Source of the DNA: Odiellus spinosus
Lineage: Eukaryota; Arthropoda; Arachnida; Opiliones; Phalangiidae
Length of the DNA stretch: 64,000 nucleotides
Assembly (NCBI GenBank): GCA_963920705.1
Contig: OY987233.1
Span: forward strand, 5,198,001-5,262,000
Reading direction: 5' to 3'
Every line of letters starts with the position of its first letter. Position 1 is the first letter of the stretch. The translations under genes and the position numbers were made by a program. Positions 32,228 to 42,728 of the stretch are shown here, one piece after another. The notes below the pieces were generated by a model. That model did no database searches. It saw only the letters and a list, made by a program, of their open reading frames with translations, and had not been told where the DNA came from.

Positions 32228-32490
32228 AAAACAATTCAATGACCAATCACCATTAAGAACGAATTTGAAGCCAATCAAAGATTCTCGCGCACTCTAGGCG
32301 CCGCTCCTTGTAACCGTGGCAGCGCTCGCGCCAAAAACGCGCGCCCCTATAATTATATTTACTTTCAAAACGGAATTAGGCCCGAATTAGGCTTAGTGTA
32401 AAAACAACCAGAAAGATATTTTTCCGAGTGTAAAAGTGAATTCTTTTGTCGGTAATAGCTAAAATATTATTTTTTCGCTTTGTTATTATA
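32228..32490 (+). repeat. J repeat, copy 3, inverted and more diverged
   Basis: Reads ACCAATCACCATTAAGAACG, GATTCTCGCGCACTC, CTTGTAACCGTGGCAGCGC, GCCCGAATTAGGCTTAGTG, TTTTTCCGAGTGTAAAAGTG and TTTTTTCGCTTTG, which is the reverse complement of copies 1 and 2. The donor-like GGTAAGT is lost here and replaced by GTTATT. Confidence 0.7.
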
Positions 32491-33319
32491 ATTATAGTTC
32501 ATTTGGACACCATTTATGTCCAAATAATAATTTTCACGCTATCTCCTACCATAAAAACAGTTTAGCGTAACGTGCACAATTCAAGCGACCTTGAAAAATC
32601 AATAAATGGAAAGCATAAATTTCATTAATGATCAAAATTACGAATTCTAAACTTTCTAAGACGACTCCCTCGTGAAATTCTAGCCAATCACGGGTCGATA
32701 TACAAATATTTTCTAATTACACGAAATAATACAAACGACAAAAATGATTTTCCTTTTCAATCTCTCTTTAATCTAAACACACGATATGAAAATAATTGCT
32801 ATATTTCTGTTCAAGATTAATTGTCGTACTACAATAAACTGTAGCGGATTGATACACAATGTAAAACCACATTGAAATAAAGGTAGTGCGTACCTACTTC
32901 CCTCGATGACTAAATTATACTTCCTTTTCTGGTCGGATAGAATGTCCATTTCTTGTCTATTAGTTTCAGTTATAACTAACCCTAACCTATTACAAGCCTC
33001 TCTCTCTCCCCTTTAAACATCGTTAAATAAGGACAATTACAGACCTTCCATACACGCTTGATCACGTTTTAACTCTTGGTTGCGGATCTATAGTCCATAG
33101 AGGCCCCGGGAAATCGTGAAGCTTAGAGCCAAGAACTAACTTATGAAAACAGGGAATATGATGTTCCAATTACGACAGAAAGCATTTCGATTGGGGCACA
33201 AATACTCATTTGTTTATTTAAATAAATAATTTTATTTTGATTGTTAAAGTTTAGACCACTAAAGATTCATTAAGTCTTTGTTTAAGAGGTGCCAATTTTA
33301 ACTATGATCGTTTTAATCT
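32491..33319. other. Low-copy spacer
   Basis: AT-rich, with no frame above 60 codons and no match to the families named here. Confidence 0.4.
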
Positions 33320-33683
33320 ATCAGTAAAAAAATACAAACACATGTTAAACTAGAAATAAATTTAAAACTTACCCGAAAAATAGGCTTAGCTGGATTCATG
33401 GATATCTTGAATTTCTACGCATTGAAGTGTGAAGGACCAATAGAATCATGTTATTGGAAGTATTTTAACCTAGAGGCGGCCTTTGCTCATGGGTCGATGA
33501 CCCTTCAACGCGAAGAACTTCAAGATCTCCATGAACCCAGCTAAGCCTATTTTCCTGGTAAGTTTAAAATTTATTTCTAGTTTAATATTTGTTTGTATTT
33601 TTTTTACTGATGGATTAGGCCTATTTAAACGATAAGGAATCGATGAAAAAATCACGTGTTGTTAGGTTGCATTCTCCCTTTAA
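33320..33683 (+). mobile_element. Kol-B copy, left terminus missing
   Basis: Starts at CAGTAAAAAAATACAAACAC, then AATAGGCTTAGCTGGATTC, centre GAGGCGGCCTTTGC, CCAGCTAAGCCTATTTTCC and GATTAGGCCTATTTAAACG, ending GGTTGCATTCTCCCT-TTAA. The left break is at the same place as in the copy at 29340 (CAGTAAA), so the two may descend from one truncated source. Confidence 0.86.
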
Positions 33684-34029
33684 GGGGAGGAGTTTAAAAA
33701 GTAAAGTTAAAACTATCTTCTCTACCCTACAGTCAAAATCTATCTATCTAATACGTTCTAGTGTTTCATATATTAGTTCTTGCTTTAGCCTACGTCAATT
33801 AACGTTAAAACCCCGCACGCAAGCTCACTTCTACACGCGCGTAGCATTAATGACGCAACTAGTTATTAATAAAATCGCGGGAAATGTTATAGGGAGGAAC
33901 TGGAATACGATCTATACGTGTAGGTATAACTTTGATTAAGATAAAGCTTGATATAGGGAACACACCGGCGCGTAAAGACGCCGTCACACTCACATGTCAA
34001 GCCTAAATCGACCAAAAACAGAAATAAAT
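33684..34029. other. Low-copy spacer with a 98-codon frame
   Basis: The plus-strand frame 33643-33939 begins in the Kol-B terminus. It is Ser- and Arg-rich, has no recognisable motif, and is probably chance. Confidence 0.35.
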
Positions 34030-34330
34030 TAAGCTACGGTCACACTAGCATTTCCTAATCGATTTGAAACGGTAAAATCAAACCGATATTAAAATCGCCA
34101 GGAATCGTTTTAAGCCTCACGTGTTCTCATATTATCTTTATAAATCGATTTATCGTAGCTTCATCTATCGGTTGTTGAAACCGAATCGGTACGAAACTGG
34201 TTCCCGAAGCAGTTTCGAGAAATCGAATCAAATTATTTCGAAAAAAAGACTGTTTCCCGTTCACACGACTCTAGCGAAACGTTGTGAAACGGTTTAAATC
34301 GATTCCAATGCCTAGTATGAACGCGGCTAA
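34030..34330 (+). mobile_element. MITE-C full copy
   Basis: TAA (34030) then GCTACGGTCACACTAGCATT on the left, and CTAGTATGAACGCGGC then TAA (34328) on the right. The internal body GTTGTTGAAACCGAATCGG and CTGGTTCCCGAAGCAGTTTC is intact. Its 3-bp TAA flanks suggest a PIF/Harbinger-type target site. Confidence 0.88.
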
Positions 34331-34332
34331 TG

Positions 34333-34419
34333 AATGACGTTTAAAACGATTCCTGGCTATTTGTATATCGGTTTGATTTTACCGTTTCAATTAGATTAAT
34401 AAATGCTAGTGTGACCGTA
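34333..34419 (-). mobile_element. MITE-C terminal fragment
   Basis: Reverse-orientation end of MITE-C (GACGTTTAAAACGATTCCTG to TGCTAGTGTGACCGTAGC), directly abutting the full copy at 34030 and the deleted copy at 34420. Confidence 0.8.
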
Positions 34420-34571
34420 GCTGCATTCATACTAGGCCTTGGAATCGATTTAAACCGTTTAAAAAAGTCGTGTGAACGACAAGCCGTCTTTTCTCTAATC
34501 GATTTGATTCGATTTCTCGAAACTGCTTCGGTTTCAAATCGATTAAGATATGTTAGTGTGACCTTAGCTTT
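34420..34571 (-). mobile_element. MITE-C with an internal deletion
   Basis: Both ends are present (TGCATTCATACTAGGCCTTG and ATGTTAGTGTGACCTTAGCT) but about 140 bp are missing between GAAACTGCTTCGG and TTTCAAATCGATTAAG. A typical abortive-gap-repair deletion. The 62-codon frame here is spurious. Confidence 0.82.
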
Positions 34572-35073
34572 TGACGAGACCCGAATCGAGTGTCAGTAAT
34601 TGCGTGTCTACTTGAAGGTACCTTTAGAGGTCAAAATAATAAGCACGAAGGGTCAGTAAACGCGAGCCAATAATTTTGTTTCGTGAGAGCCACGAGTCAG
34701 CACCGCGTTCCACGAGGGGATTCGAATTGGGGAGATCGAGGAATGAATTTTGTGAACGCCGCGAGCCTCGCGATAACTCCGTTTATCGATTCCTAGTTGT
34801 CTAGATTGAGAAAATACCGCTAGGATCTCTAGTAGAAAGACGAGGCGGAGGAGGAGAGCGCACTCTGCCACGAAAGGAGGGAAAAAATACTGTTTTTCTT
34901 CGGAAAATGGGAACGAAAAAAATAAAAGTAACGCTCCAACCATGCATATACATCGTCTTTTGAAAGCGCCGATACATTACAAAGACTATTGTACGAAGAC
35001 AGCCGTGCCATTAGATGCCGATGGACGAACAACCAACGTGTTTCGCAAAAAGGGTTGATTGCGTTGAAACAAC
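34572..35073. other. Low-copy, moderately GC-rich stretch
   Basis: Minus-strand frames of 96 codons (34653-34943) and 140 codons (34829-35251) overlap each other in different phases. The longer begins inside Kol-A at 35074-35251, so it is not a native gene. Purine-rich patch GAGGCGGAGGAGGAGAGCGC near 34842. Confidence 0.35.
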
Positions 35074-35482
35074 TTAAAGGGAAACTTGGAGCTAAAAATA
35101 GAACTCTTTTGAATTTATTTTCGGAATCACCATGACATAAAACGTATTCCAGAATTTTCAAGCAATTTTTAGAAGCGTTTTTGGTGTTTATATTAATTTG
35201 TAAAGTTTGGTAAAATTTGATTAAGAGTAAATATAAAATCGGACCAATCACATTATTCAGCTTTCAACAGCGATTGTAATCTCTTAACATTAAAAGAATA
35301 GGCCGTCGTTTGATGCCTAAGACCTTGGGCATCAAACGCCGGCCAGGGCATTACAAGCGCTGTTGAAGGCTGAAATAATATGATTGGCCCGAATTTATAA
35401 TTAATTTTATAGTTCTAAATTTTACCAGATATTAGAAATTAATCTAAAAACCAAAAAATTCTGAAAAATTTCTCAAATACGT
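35074..35482 (+). mobile_element. Kol-A copy, right terminus decayed
   Basis: TTAA-AGGGAAACTTGGAGC at 35074, centre GTTTGATGCCTAAGACCTTG then GGCATCAAACGCCGGCC (perfect central hairpin), right arm to ATTTCTCAAATACGTT. The last ~60 bp are lost, and an internal segment (CTATTCTTTTAATGTTA) is missing after GCCGGCC. Confidence 0.88.
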
Positions 35483-35509
35483 TGAGTATGATACTTCTAC
35501 TACTACTGC

Positions 35510-35841
35510 ACAAGGATTTTTCATTAACTCTAAATGAAATTGAGTATCATTTTCGGAAAGATCGTTAAAAAACGATTCAAAGTCATAGAAAAAAATTACC
35601 GCGATAGTAAAAATAAATATTTTATAATTGCCATTTTCGAAAAATTCATAAAATAAAAATTCCCCGTCAAACTACTTCATCACTATGGTGATTTCGCTGT
35701 TAGAGAACCTACAGTTGATTCTCGCGCGTTCTTACACGTGATAAGGTCACTTTCACGCGGTCTTTTTCGTAAAAGTACTTAATCTAGAAGTCCTACGAAA
35801 ATTATCGTTAATTACGTTCCTGAAATAAACTACGTCATATA
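35510..35841 (-). mobile_element. MITE-F copy, reverse
   Basis: Runs from TTTTTCATTAACTCTAAATG through CGTTAAAAAACGATTC, ATTTCGCTGTTAGAG, TTGATTCTCGCGCG and TTTTTCGTAAAAGTAC to CTGAAATAAACTACGTCATA, the reverse complement of 8424-8799. The terminal AGGCTGTCA is gone. Confidence 0.82.
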
Positions 35842-36464
35842 CAGAGAAAAATTAAATCTATATAAATTTGTCGAACATTCTAGGGTTACTTAATTAGTCC
35901 TTGTAATTCTTGTAAATGCAAGAAGGGGGGGGGGGGTGGTTAGAAAATTTTTGAGGAAACGGAGGCCGACCGGGGGCTCTCGAGTTAGATGGATTAGGCA
36001 TTTCCTTGTCTCCATTCTCTAGCAGACGAAAAGGAGAAAATAGGAAAGCGAAAGGAAGACTAAGAGAGAGAGAGAGAGAGAGAGGATTGGTTGGTGGGTG
36101 AGAGGAGAGGGGGCAAGGACTTTTATTATTCGCCCGTTTCCTTTAGAAAATCCCCGACGATCTTTCGGAAACCAAGCCACGCCACACCAACGAATACATA
36201 CATATAAGGAAAAGCGGGACTAGTTCTTGGGAGCTAGCCCTAAAAATCGATACCGAATAACAAAATAGAGTCTTCCATGCAGCATCCATGGAAAGCGGAA
36301 TAACCCCCCCCCCCATTCCCTTTACTAATCCCCCCTCACGACCGATATCACTAAACTATCCCCCCTCCCCTAAGGATAGTGCAATTATATCTTAACTGCA
36401 AAGATCTAAAAACCACAGATACGAAGATTGGATTTTAATCTACTGAGGGTTTTACACACAAGTA
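35842..36464. other. Spacer with G12, (AG)n and C11 runs
   Basis: G12 at 35925-35936, (AG)n at about 36063-36085 and C11 at 36304-36314 cluster here. No frame or family match otherwise. Confidence 0.55.
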
Positions 36465-36620
36465 GAGCTCGGAATTCCTATAACTTTTGTTAATTGAATA
36501 AGAGCATCGTGAATGTCAATCAGATATTATCCGTTCGCGAAAACAATATCCAGTTCTTATTCGAGTTAACTTATACCCGAATGTAACGGCAAACTTTTTA
36601 CTCGTACTCAATTGTAATTC
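36465..36620. mobile_element. MITE-G terminal fragment
   Basis: TA-GAGCTCGGAATTCCTATAA then TTTGTTAATTGAATAAGA, CAGATATTATCCG, TTCGAGTTAACTTATAC and ACTTTTTACTCGTACTCAA, assorted pieces of the G arms. An internally deleted copy. Confidence 0.6.
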
Positions 36621-37292
36621 AATTTAGAAACGCTTTCAATCTTTTCCAAGCCCTAGTATGAACGCAGTTACGGTAACACTATCATTTCTTAATCGATTTG
36701 AAATAGTGAAATCAAACCGATATTCAAATAGCTAGTAATCGCGTTATCTTTACAAATCGGTTTATTGTAGCTTCATCTATCGGTTGTTGAAACCGAATCG
36801 GTACGATACTGGTTCCCGAAGCAGTTTCGAGAAATCGAATCAAATCGATTCGAGAAAAGTCGGTTTCCCGCTCACACCACTCTAGCAAAACGCTTTGAAA
36901 CGCGGTTTAAATCGATTCCAAGGCGCCTAGTATGAATGCAACTCACCTGACTCTTAAAACGATTCCTGGCGATTTCTACATCGGTTTGATTTTACCGTTT
37001 CAAATCGATTAAGAAATACTAGTGTGACTGTAGCTAATGTGGAAGCAAGCTGTGAACTTGGTTGAATTAAGCGTCTTTTCTCGAATTGATTTGATTCGAT
37101 TTGTCGAAACTGCTTCGGGAACCAGTTTCGTACCGATCCGGTTTCAACAACCGATAGATGAAGCTACGATAAATCGATTTATAAAGATACAGCCTGAACG
37201 CGTGACGCTTAAAAACATTCCTGGCGATTTGAATATCCTTTTGATTTTACCGTTTCAAATCCATTAAAAAATGATAGTGTGACCGTAGCTTA
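36621..37292. mobile_element. Cluster of MITE-C copies
   Basis: Four pieces in series. (1) 36621-36667: a right-end remnant (CCCTAGTATGAACGCAG). (2) 36668-36942: a nearly full forward copy (TACGGTAACACTATCATTTC to CCTAGTATGAATGCAAC). (3) About 36950-37034: a reverse terminal fragment (CTCTTAAAACGATTCCTGG to AATACTAGTGTGACTGTAGC). (4) 37035-37292: a reverse body and end (GATTTGATTCGATTTGTCG to GTGTGACCGTAGCTTA). The same forward-then-reverse order occurs at 34030-34571. The 76-codon frame at 37037 is a translation of the repeat. Confidence 0.82.
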
Positions 37293-37716
37293 TTTTGTAT
37301 CTTTCGAATTTCTTGCAAAACCAACGTGTAGATCGTTTTGCAATATAACTATGGGATTCTCCGAGCGAAAAGTTGGGTGGGATTGTGTTCTGCACCATTT
37401 ATCCGAAATCAATATTTAAAGTTCGTTCGACGAAACGAAATATACAAAGTACAATGGTACTCTTATTCTTTCTCCTTTTCCGCCTGGCTCGACTATTTGC
37501 TTTATTTGATATACCCAATACAATACTCTTCTTTTTTTGGGGGAATTTTCAAGACAATTTCGAATAGAAATCCTACATTAACCCTAAAGATTGTATTTTC
37601 AGAAACGCCTTTGGTTAGATATATCTTATAGAGATAACAAAAAAGAAGTATAGAATCTTAAGCCTTTGGGGGTGGATACCTATATGAGATTTAGGTTTCT
37701 ATTTCCGGTGGTCTGT
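37293..37716. other. Low-copy spacer
   Basis: Two overlapping plus-strand frames (97 and 64 codons, 37338-37631) with aromatic-rich, hydrophobic products and no recognisable domain. Probably chance. Confidence 0.35.
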
Positions 37717-38549
37717 TTAAAGGGAAAATGCAACCTAACAACAAGTGATTTTATATCGATTACTTATCGTTTAAATAGGCCTAATCCATCAGTAAAACAA
37801 AATTTACAAGCAAATATTAAACTAGAAATAAATTTAAAACTTATCATCAAAATAGGCTTAGCTGGATTTATTGAGATATCCTGAACTCCCCGTATAAGAG
37901 CCATCAATCAATGTCATTGGTCTCTATTACTTATATGTGGAGTTCAGGTGATCTCCATGAATCCAGCTAAGCCTATTTTCCGATAAGTTTTATATTTATT
38001 TCTAGTTTAATATTTGCTTGTAATCACAAGAATTAGTGAGTTCAAAATTGGTTTGTACACCACAGTTTTTAAATGTGTCTTGTCTTCATAAGTGTGATTG
38101 TGAGTTAGACTAACTCCATGCACCATGGCACTTGTTTCATAAATAGGCTTAACAAGAATTCACGTAGAAAGGGCAAGCCACTAAAGCTACGGTCACACTA
38201 GCATTTCTTAATCGATTTGAAGCGGTGAAATCAAACCGATATTCAAATCGCCAGGAATCGTTCTAAGCGTCACGTGTTCACGCATTATCTTTATAAATCG
38301 ATTTATCGTAGCTTCATCTATCGGTTGTTGAAACCGAATCGCTATGAAACTGATTCCCGAAGCAGTTTCGAGAAATCAAATCAAATCGAAGGTTTCTGTT
38401 CACACGACTCCAGAGAATCGTTTTGAAACGGTTTAAATCGATTCCAAGGCGTAGTATGAACGCGGCTTAAGGTAGTTTTTAAATTGTATGTTATTCAATA
38501 AGGAATCGATGAAGAAATCACTTAATGTCAAGCTTTATTCTCCCTTTAA
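37717..38549 (+). mobile_element. Kol-B copy split by inserted DNA including MITE-C
   Basis: TTAA-AGGGAAAATGCAACC on the left, centre GATATCCTGAACTCC...GGAGTTCAGGTGATC, right arm to TTTAATATTTGCTTGTAA (38025). The Kol-B end resumes at 38494 with AATAAGGAATCGATGAAG and finishes TTTATTCTCCCT-TTAA. The intervening ~470 bp hold unassigned sequence and MITE-C. Confidence 0.83.
38182..38470 (+). mobile_element. MITE-C inserted within the Kol-B copy
   Basis: TAA (38182-38184), then AGCTACGGTCACACTAGCA, with CGTAGTATGAACGCGGCT and TAA (38468-38470) at the other end. A short deletion after AATCAAATCGAAGG removes about 15 bp of the body. This is the cleanest TAA duplication for the family. Confidence 0.87.
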
Positions 38550-38926
38550 GTAATAAAGCCATAAAAACTCCGTATTTCCGTCTATTCTTTTCGAAGTTAG
38601 GGTTTGGAAAAGAAGTGACAGTTTTATCGGGGAAGTGTTAGGTCCTTGATCTTATCTTTGGCTCGTCTTGTTTTGGTGGTATACACTTAGTTTATGTTTT
38701 TGTCGACGGGTACCAGGCGTTAAGGATATAACTCGAGGCGTCGAACTAGTGTGAAAAGGTCTCCGTTAAAACCCGTGGGATTCTGCAGGAAGGGCCGTCC
38801 GTTTTTAACCCGAAAAAGAGAAATTCGAAGACCAGTACAAGTTTGAAGAATATCTTCTTCAAAGGAAAAGTCTCATTTAAATTTTCACAATAATATATGA
38901 AGTGAGTTCAACTATAAGTCAATATC
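38550..38926. other. Low-copy spacer
   Basis: No frame or family match. Locally GC-richer near 38700-38810. Confidence 0.4.
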
Positions 38927-39281
38927 AAAAGTCTATCACTTTATTCCCTAAAAGTAAACAACGCCTCGTAGCTTCATACTATCAGCAAAGGTCCGGGTAA
39001 ATGTACCGTCAGATTCTGATTCGAGACACTCTAGCGGCCGCAGTTACCGTGTAAATAGTGAACGAAGACAATATAGCCAAGCACGGAACACCTTAATTCG
39101 GTTCCTCTCTCCCGACTCAAAATATCGAGGAAGAGTCCAAACCACTCGAGCCAGACAGGGGTGATGACTTTTTTGTCTATTTTTAAGTGATGGGCTATGA
39201 CGTAAAACTGAACCTTTGCTGATAATATTAAGCTACGGGGAGCTGTTTACTTTTATGGAATAAAGTTATAGACTTTTGGTT
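38927..39281 (+). mobile_element. MITE-D full copy
   Basis: CAAAAGTCTATCACTTTATT on the left, AATAAAGTTATAGACTTTTG on the right, with GTACCGTCAGATTCTGATTC, CTCTAGCGGCCGCAGTTACC, CTCGAGCCAGACAGGGGTG and GACGTAAAACTGAACC between. A segment around the CGCCACTC motif is deleted relative to 45153. Confidence 0.88.
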
Positions 39282-39854
39282 AACTGGATTGATAAATAGC
39301 CTATTTTTAACCAAACGGATAATATCTGAATTTAATTCAGTAAATCTACTATAGATATTAGTGAGACTTGACCTTTTGAACTCTAGATACCGAGACCAAA
39401 AGTGTCGGATATCGATTTTGAGTATGGTGTTTCTTCCTCGGGCTATACTAAAGACCGCGTGTTGACAACGTCCCAGGGTATCCACCAGAAAGAGTAACGT
39501 GCTTATTAAATTTTAAAAGTTTCTATTGGCTTTCGCTTTTTAAATTTTAAACCTATTGGCTGTATAACACGAGGAATATGATACCCGGTAAGGTAACCCT
39601 ATTAAATTTAAATTTATTTTCAAATTCTATTGAATTATTAGTCCCGTGAAACAATGGCCACTTTTAACGAAAATTTTCCACCGAGATTTTCTTATAAACG
39701 AAGCAATTTCAAAATAAAATTATATTTGAAGCGATAATATTAGTAGGGAGACATATTCCTAATGTTTTAGTTACGTAATAAAATTCTGACCAACTTCCCT
39801 GTAATTTTAGTGGCTTGCTTTCCTAGTTGTGGGCTCCTCTTAATTTGGTGGATT
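39282..39854. other. Low-copy spacer
   Basis: An 85-codon minus-strand frame (39228-39485) begins here and ends in MITE-D. No motif recognised. The remainder is AT-rich. Confidence 0.35.
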
Positions 39855-40800
39855 AATATCTTTTCCGGGTGTCTTATTTAGTTTAATCAAATGTAAATTA
39901 ATAATTAGATCCTCTTCTTTCCAATGGTGCTTTTGTTTCTTATCTAGAAGCTCGTGGTGAAAAGATATGGTCATTTTAAAATGACCCATAATCTGAATAA
40001 GGGTCCATCTTCATTCGGTGGCTTGATATTTTTCCCCAGTGGCCTGACATCTTTATCAAGGGGCTTAATCAGTTCTGCCATTTGTAAAATATTAATTCGA
40101 ATCTCTTCTATCCAATGGTGCTTTTGGTTTTAATCTAGGAGCTCGTGGTGAAAAGATATGGTTATTTTAAAATGGTCAATAATCAGAATATGGGTCCATC
40201 TTCATTCGGTGGCTTGATATCCTTCTCGAGTGGCCACGTGACATCTTTATCAAGGGGCTTATTCAGTTCTATCATTTGCAAATTATTAATTAGAACCTCT
40301 CCTTTCCAATGGTGCTTTTGGTTTTAATCTAATAGCTCGTGGTGAAAAGATACGGTCATTTTAAAATGGCTTAAAATCGGAGTCTGGGTCCATCTTCTTT
40401 CGCTGGCTTGATATCTTTCCCAAGTGTCAACGTGACATCTTTATCAAGGGGCTTCTTCAGTTTTATCACTTGTAAAATAATAATAAGAATCTATCCATTC
40501 CAATGGTGGTTTTGATTTTTATCAAAAAGCTCGTAGTGAATGGATATGGTGACTTTAAAATGACCCAAATCAAAATCTGGGCCCATCTTCATTCGGTGGC
40601 TTGATATCTTTACCCAGTGGCGTGACATCTTTTTCAAGGGGCTTATTCATTTTTATCAGATTTAAATTAATAATAAGAATCTCTTCTATCCAATGTTGCT
40701 GTCGGTTTTTATCTAAGAGCTCGTGGTGAAAAGATAAGATCATTTTAAAATGACCCAAAAATGGGCCTTGGGTCCATCTTCTTTCGGTGGGTGGCTAATT
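39855..40800. repeat. 190-194-bp satellite, five monomers, sister of the 178-bp satellite
   Basis: CCAATGG(T/T)G boxes lie at 39921, 40112, 40306, 40500 and 40690. Each monomer has TCTAGGAGCTCGTGGTGAAA, GATATGGTCATTTTAAAATG, GGGTCCATCTTCATTCGGTG, GGCTTGATATCTTTCCC and AGTGGC-TGACATCTTTATCA. Box order and many bases match the 178-bp monomer (CTAGGAGGTCGCGGAGAAAA, TTACGGCCATTTT, GGGCTCATTTTTGG, GCTCGATTTGTATC, GAGTGGCGAAACACC). Monomers differ from each other by more than those of the large arrays, so this is an old, unamplified array. Confidence 0.92.
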
Positions 40801-41475
40801 GATATCTTATTCGGTTATTTGATACTTAGAAAATAGATTCGAGGAACTGGCTAAGCCTTTTCCTTCTCCAACAGTATCTTTCTGATTACATCACTGATTG
40901 GTTAAATAATGAGTCTTTTGTAGTTATACTTTTAAGGGCAGTTTTATATAAGTTATAAAAGTGAGTCCAGGCCCTCATTAAAAAGTAAAGCACAATTCGG
41001 AAGGGGAAAGTTCAAAGCCCATATAACGTTTGACCTTTCGGTATTATCTCAATAAAAGACATTTTGTTTGATGTTCAAAGCTTCAAAGACATTCCCAATT
41101 TTCTCTTGAGTCGATGGAATACGTAAGTTTGACGAGGTTGCCGATGGAAAGCCAAGATAGTTTTGATTCTTGAGCAAAGTACCAACGTTATTACGTGAAA
41201 GGCGGTTCGGGGGCGCGGGGGAATGAAAAATAATTGAGAGTTTTGAAGTGGATAGGGCAAGCGTCCACGCTCCACAAATAAATCGCATCTCGCCGTTTGC
41301 CAAAACACTTCTTTTCGATAAATGTGATCCGGTGGGCGGCAAACAAATCGATCACTAGAAGAAGACTCCGATTTATCTGCTGGACACATTCACCGCTAGT
41401 AATCTCCAATTTCAACGAAAATTATTTTTTATTTTTCTAACAATTTTGATTATGATCGAAGGAAAATGTTAAAAG
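40801..41475. other. Low-copy region with overlapping minus-strand frames
   Basis: Frames of 97, 104 and 74 codons overlap in all three minus-strand phases (41049-41415). Three mutually overlapping frames mean a local lack of stops, not a gene. No domain recognised in any. Confidence 0.35.
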
Positions 41476-42215
41476 TTAAAGGGAAACTTGGAGCTAAAAA
41501 TATAAGAGCTTTTGAATTTATTTTGGGAGTCACCATGACCAAAAATTAGTTTCTAAAGTTTGGTTAAGTTTGAATGTAAGTATAAATTCAGGCCAATCAT
41601 ATTATTTCAGCCTTTAACAGCGCTTGTAATGTCTTAATATTAAAAGAATAGGCCGGCGTTTGATGCCTAAGTCCTAAGTAAAACGCAGGCCTAATCTTTT
41701 TATGTTGAGACAAGACATTACAAGCGCTGTTAAAGGCAGAAATAATATGATTGGTCCGATTTTATAATTGAGTTTTATCAGAAGCCGATGAAACCCTCAT
41801 TTGAAGTCTACTACTCCAATGTTCCATATAGCGCTCCTCTCTGTATGGGTAAAATTCCCAATTTTACGAGTTAGAAGGGGTCTACTTCATCCCCCCTGTC
41901 TACGGAAAATTGGAAATTCTCTCTCTCCACAAACGACGACGTTTTTTGGACGAACTCCAAGGCTGCTAGAGATATTCCCGCTCCGAAAACATCTACCGTT
42001 AGGAGGCGTACGAATCGCGCCTTTTGAGAATAACCCATACAGAGAGGGGTAGACAAGACCCGGGAGTAATAGACTTCAAGCTTTTATATAAATTTTACCA
42101 AACTAGAAATTAATTTAAACACCAAAAACGTGTCTAAAAATTACGTTTTTTGGCACGGTGATTCCGAAAATAAATTCATAAGCTGTTCCATTTTCAGCTC
42201 CAAGTTTCCCTTTAA
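41476..42215 (+). mobile_element. Kol-A full-length copy carrying a nested E element
   Basis: TTAA (41476-41479) then AGGGAAACTTGGAGC; CAGCTCCAAGTTTCCCT then TTAA (42212-42215). Both termini and both TTAA copies are intact. The centre is GTTTGATGCCTAAGTCC...AAACGCAGGCCTAATC. The right arm is interrupted at 41779-42080. Confidence 0.92.
41779..42080 (+). mobile_element. Foldback element E, right end truncated, nested in Kol-A
   Basis: Starts CAGAAGCCGATGAAACCCTC and follows the copy at 49655 to GGGAGTAATAGACTTCAAG, where the final ~20 bp are missing. TTTTAT flanks both sides, consistent with the family's 7-bp duplication. The 83- and 61-codon frames here are translations of the element. Confidence 0.87.
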
Positions 42216-42320
42216 AGTCTGGATTAAATTGGGCTTTCCTAATGTTCCCGGATTAAAAATAACCTTCTATTTATCTACTGGACAAATTCCCAGTCAGTAA
42301 TCTTCATTTTCTATAAACAA

Positions 42321-42728
42321 TGAGGCTGTCAAAATTTTTTTCGAAGGCCTACGGATTATGTTTTTAAGTTTTGTCATTCTATTAAAACGCCATATTCAAA
42401 ATCTGGGTTGAAGCAATCTTAAGGAACTTTGAAATTAAAATGTCAAAAATAATTAGGTATTTTTTTCCGATATATGACGTAGTTTATTTTTGGAATGTAA
42501 TTAACGATAATTTTAAACGAAATGTAGGACTTTCTTGAATAAGCACTTTAACGAAAAAGACCGCGCGAAAGCGACCTTATCACTGTTGCCAGAACGTGCG
42601 AGAATTAACTGTAGACTCTATACAATAGCTAAATCACGCGACCATAATGATGAAGTAGTATTGCGTAAAATGATTATTTTAAAATTTCGAAAATGGCGAT
42701 TGTAAAATATATATTTTTACAGTCGCTA
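42321..42728 (+). mobile_element. MITE-F copy with an intact left end
   Basis: Starts TGAGGCTGTCAAAATTTT, includes a left part seen only here and at 46981 (CTATTAAAACGCCATATTC, CTGGGTTGA, AAATGTCAAAAATAATT), then the common body ATGACGTAGTTTATTTTTGG to ATATATTTTTACAGTCGC. Cut by MITE-G at 42727. Confidence 0.83.

Noticed and set aside
34829-35251. 140-codon minus-strand frame
   Set aside because: Its start lies within the left arm of a Kol-A element and it overlaps another frame in a different phase; no domain is recognisable.
41049-41415. Three minus-strand frames of 74-104 codons
   Set aside because: They overlap one another in all three phases, which reflects local lack of stop codons. 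No motif supports any one of them.
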